Positions 18,458 through 28,147 of a stretch of 64,000 bases of DNA are shown here, piece after piece (within the stretch, counting starts at the first letter, position 1; every line of letters begins with the position of its first letter). The DNA comes from Anaerolineae bacterium (GTDB taxonomy: Bacteria; Chloroflexota; Anaerolineae; Promineifilales; Promineifilaceae): contig JAMLHW010000001.1 in assembly GCA_023954475.1 (NCBI GenBank), forward strand, positions 434,001 to 498,000, written 5' to 3'. The translations under genes were made by a program, and so were the position numbers. Under the pieces are notes generated by a model. That model saw nothing but the letters and a program-made list of their open reading frames with translations. It searched no databases and was not told the origin of the DNA.

Positions 18458-21400
18458 TCAGCCGCCCATACTCGCAGTGTGTGTCAACTGTTTACTGCGC
18501 TCACGGTACTTGTTCCGTGTAACCACACCAATAGTTACGAGAGCTAATACCACAGTCATTGCAGCTATTAGTGATACAGACGCATAAGATCCGCCAGGCG
18601 TTGATGCTGTGCTCAATGTGATAGCCGTAGGATCGCTGCGGTCAGACAATTGCAACGCCGGATCGCCTTGCAATGTGAATGCATAGACTTCTGATATATC
18701 ACCACCTGACTCGTTGATGTAATGGGTTTTGGAATAGATGATCGCATCACCAATGTGTAAAAGGCCGGCGGTTAGATAACCTTCATAGAATCCTTCGTGC
18801 AATACCGTGTGCTCAAGGCTATATCCCAATCCGCTGGATGACCAATGTGCGGCTGTACCGACGTCTTCATAGCCGAGGAAAGTCTCGCTCAACGCGGGTT
18901 GATCAACATACACGCCACCAACGTACTGGAAGAATGTGAAATTACCGTCCAGACAATCGGCACTGACAATGATTGTCGGTTTGCCTGTATTTTCCCAGTA
19001 GGTATTGATGTAAGGCTGTCGTATATCGAGAAGATCCTGCGCCCAGTTAAACACGGCCCCATGCCCACGATAATTTAGAATGGCAACGCCATCGTCCAAA
19101 TGGATTTTCATATCTGCCCGCATTGCCGCAGACGCATCGGCCGGTGATGGCGGTGGAGTCGGAGGGGGAGGATTCAGATACGTGTCCAGGCACAACTGTG
19201 TGTCGATGAAGTTGTCTTGCACGTAATCCGTGTCGACTTTGGCATTTTCCAAACAAAAATTACCACCTGTGTCGAAGTTGTCGGCCGCATAAAGGATGTA
19301 ATTCATCCAGTCGCTCTCGTTGGCTGCTGCACTTTCGTACTGAAACGTTTTCTGGATCATATTGTCCAGTTCAGCAAGTGTTTGTACAGCGAAACGCCCA
19401 ACGGCAATATCGGGTATATCGTCTAGCCCATCAGGAGTTGCATAAGGGTGATCGGTCGGTATTTGTCCCTGAAAACGGTCGATAAACAACAGATTGGTCG
19501 GCACAAGATCAAGACAGTCTGTACAGCTTAAAGTTTGACGTGGATTAGCTGATGCATCACCGACCAATACGAGGTAACTGGGTGGTATTGACCAGGTCAG
19601 GGCGTGGTGCATATAGTCACGGATTGCTTTAGGCACTGGTAGGCCGTAGCCATATTGGTTAAATACATCGGCTACATCGGCTACAAATGTCGTGTGACCA
19701 CCACCGGCTGGGGTTGCCCGATAATCCGCCAAATCCTGTGTTGTTGAAAAAGATTGTGTCGTTGTAATAAAGTCGCCGTAGGAAATTGCCACCCAGTCAG
19801 CCCCGCTGCTCGGATCGATGTCCTTCACAAAATACGACTCGATCTGTGGCTGTTTTACGCCCGACTCATTGGCGATGATAAAGCGAGACTCTGCTGCATG
19901 TGTGCTACCAATCTGATAGGTGTACGGGTTGCTGCCACTGATCGCGCCGGCTAATACATCGATGCGCTCTGGCTGGTTCAGATTGGTTACATCCCAGGCA
20001 ATCACCTGGGCTGCATCGCCGACGGTGTAGCCGCTAATGTCAAATTGGCGCGCGCCGCCAATCGTATCTTTGAAAGCCAGGTAGTCATTATCAGCTATTA
20101 ATAAGCGGTCATAGGTGATGTCGATACGTTGCAGTTTTAGCTCGCGCGTGGTGATCGGATCGATCGTCAGTGTATTGGCGCCGTTGCTAAGCGTACTTGC
20201 CGGCACATTACCCGTAATGTTCACGTCATTATAGCCAGACCAAGCGCGGCTGAAGGCAGGTGCGCCTGGAAGTGTCACGGAAACGGAGTGTGTGCCCGTA
20301 TCGACGCTGTTGATTTCTACCAGAATCTCAGCATTTGTTCCGGTTGGGTCAACATGGGTTGCGAATGCATCGGCCGTTCGTGCTGCCCCGCCACTCAATG
20401 TGAACCAGTAATAACCGTCCGGCTCATTGTCAAACGTATGCCACTGATTGGTGAACGTCGGATGACCACCGACATCGACTTCGGTTGTCTGTGTGACCCG
20501 CAGCGTGCTCACCGCCGGATTGCCGACTTCATTCGGCCGATTCGTCACCAGCGTCGGCGTCCCCCCTGCCCACAGCCAAAACACATTCGTCTGATCCTTG
20601 ACATGCTGCCGCTCAATCCGGTTCGGATACTGCTCGACACCGGTGTTGTACAGCGGGTCTGTGTAGTCGACCTCATACTGCCAGCCGTAGAACCGCACCG
20701 CCTCGCCACTCTCAAACTGGCTGTCGCCGTCGCCGATGAACTCATACGCCACCGGTTCGCCACGGTACAACATCTCAAACGTGTTGGGATCGACCGTACT
20801 CACCGGCATCCCGGCGGCCGCCAGATCGGCATAGCTCAACTCGTAGATGCCGTCTTCGGTGACAGAGATCTTGTACGCCGTCTGACCGACCGGCAGGGCT
20901 GTCGCCGCCGCATTTTGTGTCGCTCGCGGCAGACTGCGCCAATCGCCTGCTTCTGCCTGGGCATAGTTGAGCACCAGGTCGCGCAGCCCGGTCGTGTAGG
21001 CGGTGTCGCGGCTGGGGGCCGGTTGGCGGTTTGTCAGGTCGCCGCCCTCAAAGCGCACTGCGACGTGCAGCTCGGTGGCGTGGTGCAGAGTTCCGGCAAC
21101 GGGATTGTACTGCACCGGATAGAGTGTCAGTTGCACGACGCGCAGGTCGCGGATGTACTGGGGGTCTGACAGCGTGTACAGCGCGGCGGGATAGGCAGTA
21201 TCACCAGCGTAAATGACCGGGTCTTCGTCATAGGCCAGGCCAAATGCTTCCAGCGAGAGCGCGCTGCCCTCAACCAGAGCAGTTTGCAGGCTGTCGCTGT
21301 CGGCGACGGTGGGCACGGGTTGCAGGCGTGTGACGGCTTGTGCGACGCGGTCACCGGCTGTGACGGTGATGGCGGCGGTCGCTTCCGGCGGCAGGGCGAT

Positions 21401-21664
21401 GAGGGTGCTGTAGATGGGCAGGGCCGGTACGCCGGGCAGATTGAGGCGTTCTTCCAGACCGGCGATGGTGACGATGCCGTCTATATCAACATCCGGTGCG
21501 TCAGTTTGCAGGGTAAAGTTTAAGCCTTCGGCCGAACTCAGCGTGACAGTTATGGACTGCTGAAGTTTGGGAGCAGCAGTTACTGTAAGAGTAATGGCTA
21601 ACAAACAGATGAGTGCGATAAGTGCAGATAAAAATGTGGTTGACTTCCATTGCATGAAGCGCAT
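18458..21664 (-). CDS. Gingipain-like C25 cysteine peptidase, secreted and membrane-anchored
   Basis: A 1068-residue surface protease. ATG 21664 has GGAG eight bases upstream and opens a signal peptide (MRFMQWKSTTFLSALIALICLLAITLTVTAA). A propeptide-like beta region follows. The C25 catalytic domain (about residues 640-960) shows SYLVLVGDASANPRQT, DDIPDIAVGRFAV, NYRGHGAVFNW with the catalytic-type His, and IIVSADCLDGNF with the catalytic-type Cys. A C-terminal hydrophobic span (SLIAAMTVVLALVTIGVV) followed by RNKYRERSK is a membrane anchor with a cytosolic basic tail. Arg- or Lys-specificity, as in Porphyromonas gingipains, cannot be told. It has its own hairpin terminator and is preceded by a 321-base gap. 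Confidence 0.85.
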   Translation of the reverse strand: MRFMQWKSTTFLSALIALICLLAITLTVTAAPKLQQSITVTLSSAEGLNFTLQTDAPDVDIDGIVTIAGLEERLNLPGVPALPIYSTLIALPPEATAAITVTAGDRVAQAVTRLQPVPTVADSDSLQTALVEGSALSLEAFGLAYDEDPVIYAGDTAYPAALYTLSDPQYIRDLRVVQLTLYPVQYNPVAGTLHHATELHVAVRFEGGDLTNRQPAPSRDTAYTTGLRDLVLNYAQAEAGDWRSLPRATQNAAATALPVGQTAYKISVTEDGIYELSYADLAAAGMPVSTVDPNTFEMLYRGEPVAYEFIGDGDSQFESGEAVRFYGWQYEVDYTDPLYNTGVEQYPNRIERQHVKDQTNVFWLWAGGTPTLVTNRPNEVGNPAVSTLRVTQTTEVDVGGHPTFTNQWHTFDNEPDGYYWFTLSGGAARTADAFATHVDPTGTNAEILVEINSVDTGTHSVSVTLPGAPAFSRAWSGYNDVNITGNVPASTLSNGANTLTIDPITTRELKLQRIDITYDRLLIADNDYLAFKDTIGGARQFDISGYTVGDAAQVIAWDVTNLNQPERIDVLAGAISGSNPYTYQIGSTHAAESRFIIANESGVKQPQIESYFVKDIDPSSGADWVAISYGDFITTTQSFSTTQDLADYRATPAGGGHTTFVADVADVFNQYGYGLPVPKAIRDYMHHALTWSIPPSYLVLVGDASANPRQTLSCTDCLDLVPTNLLFIDRFQGQIPTDHPYATPDGLDDIPDIAVGRFAVQTLAELDNMIQKTFQYESAAANESDWMNYILYAADNFDTGGNFCLENAKVDTDYVQDNFIDTQLCLDTYLNPPPPTPPPSPADASAAMRADMKIHLDDGVAILNYRGHGAVFNWAQDLLDIRQPYINTYWENTGKPTIIVSADCLDGNFTFFQYVGGVYVDQPALSETFLGYEDVGTAAHWSSSGLGYSLEHTVLHEGFYEGYLTAGLLHIGDAIIYSKTHYINESGGDISEVYAFTLQGDPALQLSDRSDPTAITLSTASTPGGSYASVSLIAAMTVVLALVTIGVVTRNKYRERSKQLTHTASMGG

Positions 21665-21985
21665 AGGTCGTTCTCCGGAAAATATGTGCGGCATCGGCCG
21701 AAAAGATTGCGTATTTGAACTTGTGTCCAGATCGATAATTTGACGAAAAATCATCTGTTTCACGGTAGTGGACAGAGCGCTTTTTCGCGTTCCATGCATA
21801 GTACTAAACGCCTAGCATGGTATGAAAAGTCTAGCGCATCAATCTTACGAATATTCTTTCGGAATCAGTTTTCGGAGGGGAGGTAAGATGTGGGCGAAGT
21901 AAACTTATCCCTTGCTAATCCGTCTAGGAGACGCTGTATGTTTTCGGCCGAAAGCGGTGCAGACGATCAGGGCAGAGATTAGCTG
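21665..21985. other. Gap between the C25 peptidase gene and the GT4 gene
   Basis: This gap has no supported coding frame and contains two TCGGCCGA copies (21694 and 21944). A leftward TACTAT at 21803-21798 could be a -10 for the peptidase gene, but no good -35 accompanies it. The rest is unremarkable. Confidence 0.5.
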
Positions 21986-23122
21986 CTACCTGGTTTGCAG
22001 GATTGCGTCATAGACCAGCAGCGTTTCATGTGCCGTCGTTTCCCAGGAAAATGTTTGGGCTTGGGCCAGTCCTTTGCGTCGCATATCGGCTGCCAGGTTG
22101 TCTTGTACCAGCGTAGCAATAATGGCACCTGCCATATCCCGTTCGTCATCCGGGTCTACGGTAAACGCCGCATCACCGACAATTTCCGGGAGTGAGCCGG
22201 CGTCGGTGGTGACGACCGGTGTACCGCAAGCCATCGCTTCCAGTGGCGGAAAGCCAAATCCTTCGGCGCGGCTGGGGAAAACAAACGTGTTGGCATGGCG
22301 ATACAGGGCTGCTTTATCAGCTTCGTCGACATATCCGATCCAGCGCACTTGATCTGTCAGGCCAATCCGTGCGATGTAGTCGTCATAATCGGGAAACAGC
22401 GATGATACTTTATCCGGTTTTTTCCCTGCCAGCAGCAGCGGAAAATCGTTGCCGACAGCTTGCACGACATAGCTGTACGCTGCCAACAGGGTGATGACGT
22501 TTTTGTGTAATTCATAACCGCCGAGATATAGCACAAAATCTTCGGGGAGATCGTATTTTTGAGCCAGCGCCATATCGAGAAGGAAATTGGATTCGGCCGA
22601 AAATTCACTACCAACACTCAGATAAATCGCCGTCACATCATCCTCATCGATTCCCAATACATCCATCACATCCAGTTTACTGGAGAAGGAATCGGTGATG
22701 ATATGCGCTGCACCGCGTGCCGCTGCACTGACCAGGGCATTGTACAGGCGTACCTGGGGCGAGCGGCGGTAGTCGCGGATCATTTCTGTCGTCATGTCAT
22801 GGATGGTCACGACCACAGGCACCGCGCAGCGCAATGGGCCACCCCAATACGGTACGTGCGCCAAATCTGCACCCGCAGCAGCGACAGCGCGTGGAAAGCC
22901 GACTTGTTCAAACAATACCTTGCCGACATGTCCGGCACGCGCCGGGGCACGGACGACCCGAACAGATGGGGGAACATCGTTGATTTCGTCGTGGTGAGGA
23001 TAAATCAGTGTGATGGTCAGATCGGAGACAAGGCGGTTCAAATAGTGTACGAGCCGGCGCGTGTACTGGCCACTACCGGTATTCGGCCGATTCCAAAACC
23101 ATCCGTTAAATGCTACATGCAC
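21986..23122 (-). CDS. Glycosyltransferase family 4
   Basis: A 378-residue GT-B fold glycosyltransferase. The N-terminus carries NTGSGQYTRRLVHYLN, the acceptor-domain glycine-rich loop. The C-terminal donor domain has LYLGGYELHKNVITLL, RWIGYVDEADKAALYRHANTFVFPSRAEGFGFPPLEAMACGTPVVTTDAGSLPEIVGDA, the complete EX7E-type GT4 signature. It is cytosolic or membrane-peripheral and probably acts on a lipid- or polysaccharide-linked acceptor. Neighbours do not define the sugar. It is divergent from rex with 188 bases between the starts. Confidence 0.88.
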   Translation of the reverse strand: MHVAFNGWFWNRPNTGSGQYTRRLVHYLNRLVSDLTITLIYPHHDEINDVPPSVRVVRAPARAGHVGKVLFEQVGFPRAVAAAGADLAHVPYWGGPLRCAVPVVVTIHDMTTEMIRDYRRSPQVRLYNALVSAAARGAAHIITDSFSSKLDVMDVLGIDEDDVTAIYLSVGSEFSAESNFLLDMALAQKYDLPEDFVLYLGGYELHKNVITLLAAYSYVVQAVGNDFPLLLAGKKPDKVSSLFPDYDDYIARIGLTDQVRWIGYVDEADKAALYRHANTFVFPSRAEGFGFPPLEAMACGTPVVTTDAGSLPEIVGDAAFTVDPDDERDMAGAIIATLVQDNLAADMRRKGLAQAQTFSWETTAHETLLVYDAILQTR

Positions 23123-23239
23123 AGTTCAATTTGCCTCTGGTCATCGCGTCATTATCGTGCAACATTATAAGAGAGCAGTAAATCAGATACCACAAGAAGC
23201 GCATTATCGCACTGGGTGTACAAGTCGAAAAGGTCACGT

Positions 23240-23268
23240 TTGCGACGCATTTTTCGATATGCTAGAAT
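23240..23268 (+). promoter_or_regulatory. rex promoter
   Basis: TTGCGA (23240-23245), a 17-base spacer and TAGAAT (23263-23268) form a good sigma70-like promoter with a start near 23275. That places the TTG at 23278 too close to the transcript start and supports ATG 23311 as the start of rex. Confidence 0.65.
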
Positions 23269-23285
23269 TGTGAAAAGTTGCACGA
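23268..23285 (+). promoter_or_regulatory. Probable Rex operator (autoregulation)
   Basis: TTGTGAAAAGTTGCACGA matches the Rex consensus TTGTGAAnnnnTTCACAA at 7 of 7 positions in the first arm and 5 of 7 in the second. It overlaps the end of the -10 and the transcription start of the rex promoter, where a bound repressor would block initiation. Confidence 0.6.
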
Positions 23286-23310
23286 ATGGTTTGATAGCAG
23301 ACAGGTCAAC

Positions 23311-23952
23311 ATGGCGACTGAAATCCCGGATATTGTAATCGGCCGATTGCCCCTATATTTACGTGCCCTGACTCACCTTGCCGAAAAAGGACAAACTACC
23401 ACGTCGTCTCACGAACTAGGACAGCGATTAGGCATCAGTTCCGCGCAAATTCGCAAAGATCTGTCCCATTTTGGTGAATTTGGCAAGCAAGGCACCGGGT
23501 ATCACATCAATTTCCTGATCGACCAATTGCGGCACATCCTTCATCTCAATCTCGTTTGGTCAATTGCCATTGTCGGCGCAGGCTACCTGGGGCATGCATT
23601 GGCTCATTATCAGGGATTTGAACAGCGGGGATTTCGCGTTGCCTGGGTGTTTGACAACGATCCCCAACGCGTCGGTGAAACGGTAAACGGCGTAGAAGTG
23701 AGGCACATTAACGACATGATCGCTTGTTTACGTGAAGAGCATGTGCAGATGGCGCTGCTCGCTGTGCCGACTGAAGCAGCCCAAGAAACGGCCGATATGC
23801 TCATTGAAGCGGGCATCACTGCCATTCTTAGTTATGCGCCTATCAATTTGAAGGTTCCGGTGGGCGTGCAGGTACAATACAGCGATCCGGTCGTGCAGAT
23901 GCAGCGGATGACTTATTATCTCAACGCAACGGCGCAATATCCCGAAACGTAA
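23311..23952 (+). CDS. rex: Redox-sensing transcriptional repressor Rex
   Basis: A 213-residue DNA-binding repressor that senses the NADH/NAD+ ratio. The N-terminal winged helix includes GRLPLYLRALTHL, SSHELGQRLGISSAQIRKDLSHFGEFGKQGTGY. The Rossmann domain follows with IVGAGYLGHALAHYQGFEQRGFRVAWVFDNDP and the C-terminal swapping helix MQRMTYYLNA. Length is normal. I prefer ATG 23311 (MATEIPDIVIGRLPLY) over TTG 23278 because of the promoter position. The gene ends at a bidirectional terminator shared with mreB. Confidence 0.95.
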   Translation: MATEIPDIVIGRLPLYLRALTHLAEKGQTTTSSHELGQRLGISSAQIRKDLSHFGEFGKQGTGYHINFLIDQLRHILHLNLVWSIAIVGAGYLGHALAHYQGFEQRGFRVAWVFDNDPQRVGETVNGVEVRHINDMIACLREEHVQMALLAVPTEAAQETADMLIEAGITAILSYAPINLKVPVGVQVQYSDPVVQMQRMTYYLNATAQYPET

Positions 23953-23995
23953 GCAAACCGACAAGCTGTCGGCAGCACGACACGGCATTTAACGT

Positions 23996-24025
23996 AAAAA
24001 GCTCCCCCAATCGGGAGCTTTTTTT
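23996..24025. terminator. Bidirectional intrinsic terminator between rex and mreB
   Basis: AAAAAGCTCCC, a loop of CCAATC, and GGGAGCTTTTTTT form an 11-bp stem with A- and U-tracts on both sides. It can stop rightward rex transcripts and leftward mreB transcripts. Confidence 0.9.
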
Positions 24026-24061
24026 GCTTGATCACACCTTTGCGCGAGACTGAAGCTGGTC

Positions 24062-25081
24062 TTATAGATTGGGAATACTGCGCTGCAATATCGGCAATTC
24101 ACTCAGCGCCCTGCCTGCGCCCAGCGCCGTACATTGCAATGGATTGTCTGCCATGTACGCCGGAACTCCGACTTGCCGTGTCAACAGCACGTCAATATCG
24201 CGCAGCAACGCGACACCACCGGTCAACGCAACACCGCGATCAATGATGTCTGATGCCAGTTCGGGTGGTGTTTTGGCCAACACTGCACGCACGACATTGA
24301 TCATGGCGCTCAATGGTTCTGAGATCGCTTCCACCACTTCGGCCGAATTGACTGAAATCGTCTTCGGCAGCCCGGCAATCTGATCGCGACCTTGAATTTG
24401 AATTTCCTGAATTTCCTCCGGCTCCATCGCCGTACCAATCTTGATCTTGATCTCTTCTGCCGTCGGCTGACCGATGACCAGATTGTACTTTTTACGCACG
24501 TAGCTGACGATAGCTTCGTCCAGATGGACACCGCCAACCCGCACCGATTCCGCACAGACAATGCCGTTGACAGACACGACTGCCGCTTCAGTGGAGCCGC
24601 CACCCAAATCGACAACCATATTGCCGATGGGCGTCCCGATCGGCAGTCCGGCGCCAATTGCGGCCGCCAGCGGTTCGGGAATCAGGTGAACTTCGCGTGC
24701 ACCGGCAGCCAAACCGGCTTCGCGAATGGCGCGGCGCTCGACACTGGTGACGCCGTATGGATGGGTGATCATCACCACCGGGCGGCGACGCAGCGGAAAA
24801 CGGCTGCCGACTTTTTCGATGAAATAGCGCAGCATGGCTTCCGTGACAAAATAGTCGGCAATGACACCTTCACGCAATGGACGCATCACCTCGATCATCT
24901 CCGGTGTGCGGCCATACATATCGCGTGCGGCGCGACCAACCTCCACAATCGTCGTTTTCGTGCCGTCATCCTGAATGGCGACGACGGACGGCTCCTCGAT
25001 CACCACGCCGCGACCATCGACGTAGACGAGGACGTTGACGGTTCCCAGGTCGATGGCAATTTGCGAAGTGAAGAAAGGCAC
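24062..25081 (-). CDS. mreB: MreB/Mbl-type actin homolog
   Basis: A 339-residue bacterial actin that organises the cell-wall elongation machinery. Visible actin-fold motifs are phosphate-1 [14 protein letters not shown], phosphate-2 [17 protein letters not shown], and the adenosine loop [16 protein letters not shown]. The usual MreB block [24 protein letters not shown] is near residue 100. The start is a GTG at 25081 preceded by GGAG. It begins 18 bases after the atpC stop, so it is probably transcribed with the ATP synthase genes, an unusual partnership. The associated mreC and mreD genes are not visible. Confidence 0.93.
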   Translation of the reverse strand: MPFFTSQIAIDLGTVNVLVYVDGRGVVIEEPSVVAIQDDGTKTTIVEVGRAARDMYGRTPEMIEVMRPLREGVIADYFVTEAMLRYFIEKVGSRFPLRRRPVVMITHPYGVTSVERRAIREAGLAAGAREVHLIPEPLAAAIGAGLPIGTPIGNMVVDLGGGSTEAAVVSVNGIVCAESVRVGGVHLDEAIVSYVRKKYNLVIGQPTAEEIKIKIGTAMEPEEIQEIQIQGRDQIAGLPKTISVNSAEVVEAISEPLSAMINVVRAVLAKTPPELASDIIDRGVALTGGVALLRDIDVLLTRQVGVPAYMADNPLQCTALGAGRALSELPILQRSIPNL

Positions 25082-25099
25082 GCGTTATTTGTCTCCGGT

Positions 25100-25546
25100 C
25101 TACTCGTCGTTGTCGTCGCCGAATTGCGGCACACCGGAGCGGCGGCGTTTGCGGCCGACATCAATGCGGATTTGCGCACGACGCAGCGACGCTTCGATTT
25201 GTGCATAGCGGGCGGGGTCTTCCGGGACACCTTCCCGCACGATTTGTTCGGCACGGTCGCGGGCTGCCTGAGCACGTTCGAGATTGATTTCTTCGGCACG
25301 TTCGGCCGAATCCGCCAAGACGATCACCTTGTCCGGCTGAATTTCGGCAAAACCGCCGCCAACGGCGAAAAATTGCTCGACGCCGTCTTTGCGCACGTAC
25401 ACTTCGCCAAAGTCCAGCACCGTCAACAGCGCCGAGTGATTGGGCAAAATTCCCATGCGCCCTTCGATACCCGGCAAATTAACCGAGTCGACATCACCGC
25501 TAAATACAGTCCGTTCCTGTGTCACAATTTCACAACGAATTGGCAT
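25100..25546 (-). CDS. atpC: F1F0 ATP synthase epsilon subunit
   Basis: A 148-residue epsilon subunit, part of the central stalk that couples rotation to catalysis. The N-terminal beta-barrel has IVTQERTVFSGDVDSVNLPGIEGRMGILPNHSALLTVL. The C-terminal helical hairpin (residues 85-130, rich in Glu, Arg and Ala) can inhibit ATP hydrolysis in this family. The basic-acidic tail RKRRRSGVPQFGDDNDE is a little longer than usual. It is the last F1 gene of the operon and lies between atpD and mreB. Confidence 0.94.
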   Translation of the reverse strand: MPIRCEIVTQERTVFSGDVDSVNLPGIEGRMGILPNHSALLTVLDFGEVYVRKDGVEQFFAVGGGFAEIQPDKVIVLADSAERAEEINLERAQAARDRAEQIVREGVPEDPARYAQIEASLRRAQIRIDVGRKRRRSGVPQFGDDNDE

Positions 25547-25564
25547 AATGTCACCTGATGGTGT

Positions 25565-25661
25565 TGGTTGGTCAATTTACTCGCTTTCCAACCACCTCAA
25601 AAAAGAAAGTGATGGCAGTAGCCTAACTCATAATCGAGTTATTGGCTTCCACCATCACTTT
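25565..25661 (-). repeat. Two inverted repeats between atpD and atpC
   Basis: The 133-base gap holds two potential RNA hairpins. AAAGTGATGG (25606-25615) pairs with CCATCACTTT (25652-25661), with TAACTC/GAGTTA pairing inside the loop. TGGTTGG (25565-25571) pairs with CCAACCA (25588-25594). No U-run follows, so they look like processing or stability elements rather than terminators. Confidence 0.65.
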
Positions 25662-25679
25662 GTCGTTAACAACGTCTCA

Positions 25680-27107
<1,428 letters not shown>

Positions 27108-27115
27108 TTACTCTC

Positions 27116-27148
27116 AGAAACCGAGTTTTTGTCAAAAACCCGGTTTCT
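27116..27148 (-). repeat. Inverted repeat between atpG and atpD
   Basis: Arms of 15 bases (27116-27130 and 27134-27148) around a 3-base loop pair fully in leftward RNA if one G-U is allowed (AGAAACCGGGTTTTT read on the minus strand). The neighbouring AGTGTTCAGTGTTC (27092-27105) is another short repeat type. From memory, this hairpin resembles a dispersed repeat of several bacterial genomes. Confidence 0.7.
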
Positions 27149-27165
27149 ACGTTCGATTGCTTCTA

Positions 27166-28065
27166 TCAAGCGGCAAGTGCTTCTGCACCGCCGACAATGT
27201 CCAAAATTTCGTTCGTAATATTTGTCTGGCGCACTTTGTTGCGCTCCAATGTCAACGCTTCGACCAAAGCCATCGCGTTGTCAGTAGCGTTTTGCATTGC
27301 CATAAACCGCGCACTTTCTTCACTGGCGATGGATTCGAGCAGTGATTGATAAAGCTGTAGTTCGGTAAAGCGCGGGACAATGGTGTTGAGCAATTGCTGC
27401 GGTTCCGGTTCGTAGGTGTAGCTCTGGCTCATTGCCGTTTTTACATCAGCCATCGCGACGTATTCGGCGGCAGCCATACCTTCCATTTCGAGTTGTTTCA
27501 ACGGCAACAATTGTTTAACAACCGGCACTTGTTTGGCCAGATTGACGTAATCGGTGTAAGCGACAAACACTTCGTCAACTTTGCCGCTCAGGTAGTCGTC
27601 TGTAACGACTTTGGCGACGGGCGTAATGTCGTAAATAGTTGGCGTGGTGGGCATGCCGGTGAAGGAGGCGACGACGTTGTAGCCACGCCGTACCATCAGG
27701 TCACGCCCTTTTCGGCCGATTGAGACAATCTGCACCGGAACACCAAGCGCGTGGGCGAACTGCTCTGTCAAGCGGATGATATTCGTGTTGTACGCGCCTG
27801 CCAGACCGCGGTCTCCTGTAATCAGCACAATCGACGCGGCCTTGATTTCGTCGCGTGTTGTCAACAACGGGTGATCGAGACCACCTGCCTGCGCCGCCAG
27901 ATTGTTCAAAATCTCGAACGCCTTGCCGGCATAATCGCGTGTTGCCCGCACCTGTCGCTCAGCACGACGCGCTTTTGAGGCCGATACGGCACTCAGCGCG
28001 TTCGTCACTTTGGAGATGTTCTTGACGCTGCGAATGCGTTTTCTCAGTTCAAGTTCGGTAGCCAT
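27166..28065 (-). CDS. atpG: F1F0 ATP synthase gamma subunit
   Basis: A 299-residue rotor subunit. The N-terminal helix LRKRIRSVKNISKVTNALSAVSASKARRAE and the C-terminal helix ARFMAMQNATDNAMALVEALTLERNKVRQTNITNEILDIVGGAEAL form the family coiled coil. VLITGDRGLAGAYNTNI is the conserved central motif. It is in standard order after atpA. Confidence 0.97.
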   Translation of the reverse strand: MATELELRKRIRSVKNISKVTNALSAVSASKARRAERQVRATRDYAGKAFEILNNLAAQAGGLDHPLLTTRDEIKAASIVLITGDRGLAGAYNTNIIRLTEQFAHALGVPVQIVSIGRKGRDLMVRRGYNVVASFTGMPTTPTIYDITPVAKVVTDDYLSGKVDEVFVAYTDYVNLAKQVPVVKQLLPLKQLEMEGMAAAEYVAMADVKTAMSQSYTYEPEPQQLLNTIVPRFTELQLYQSLLESIASEESARFMAMQNATDNAMALVEALTLERNKVRQTNITNEILDIVGGAEALAA

Positions 28066-28094
28066 AAAAACTCAGAAACCTGATAACGCAATAA

Positions 28095-28144
28095 CCAATA
28101 ACTGATTTGAGCTTCGTTATGGGTTACTGGTTCATAGTTATTGG
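28095..28144 (-). repeat. Inverted repeat between atpA and atpG
   Basis: CCAATAACT (28095-28103) pairs with AGTTATTGG (28136-28144). The wider gap 28081-28144 is made of degenerate ATAACCAATAACTG-type units, another dispersed-repeat type. It is the third atp-operon gap with an inverted repeat. Confidence 0.6.
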
Positions 28145-28147
28145 ATG

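Noticed and set aside
21986-23122. Polysaccharide-synthesis locus
   Set aside because: Only one GT4 gene is present. There is no polymerase, flippase or sugar-nucleotide gene around it.
25520-25545. TTGTGAAATTGTGACAC near the atpC start as a Rex or CRP site
   Set aside because: The second arm does not complete either palindrome, and it lies inside the operon at a start codon.
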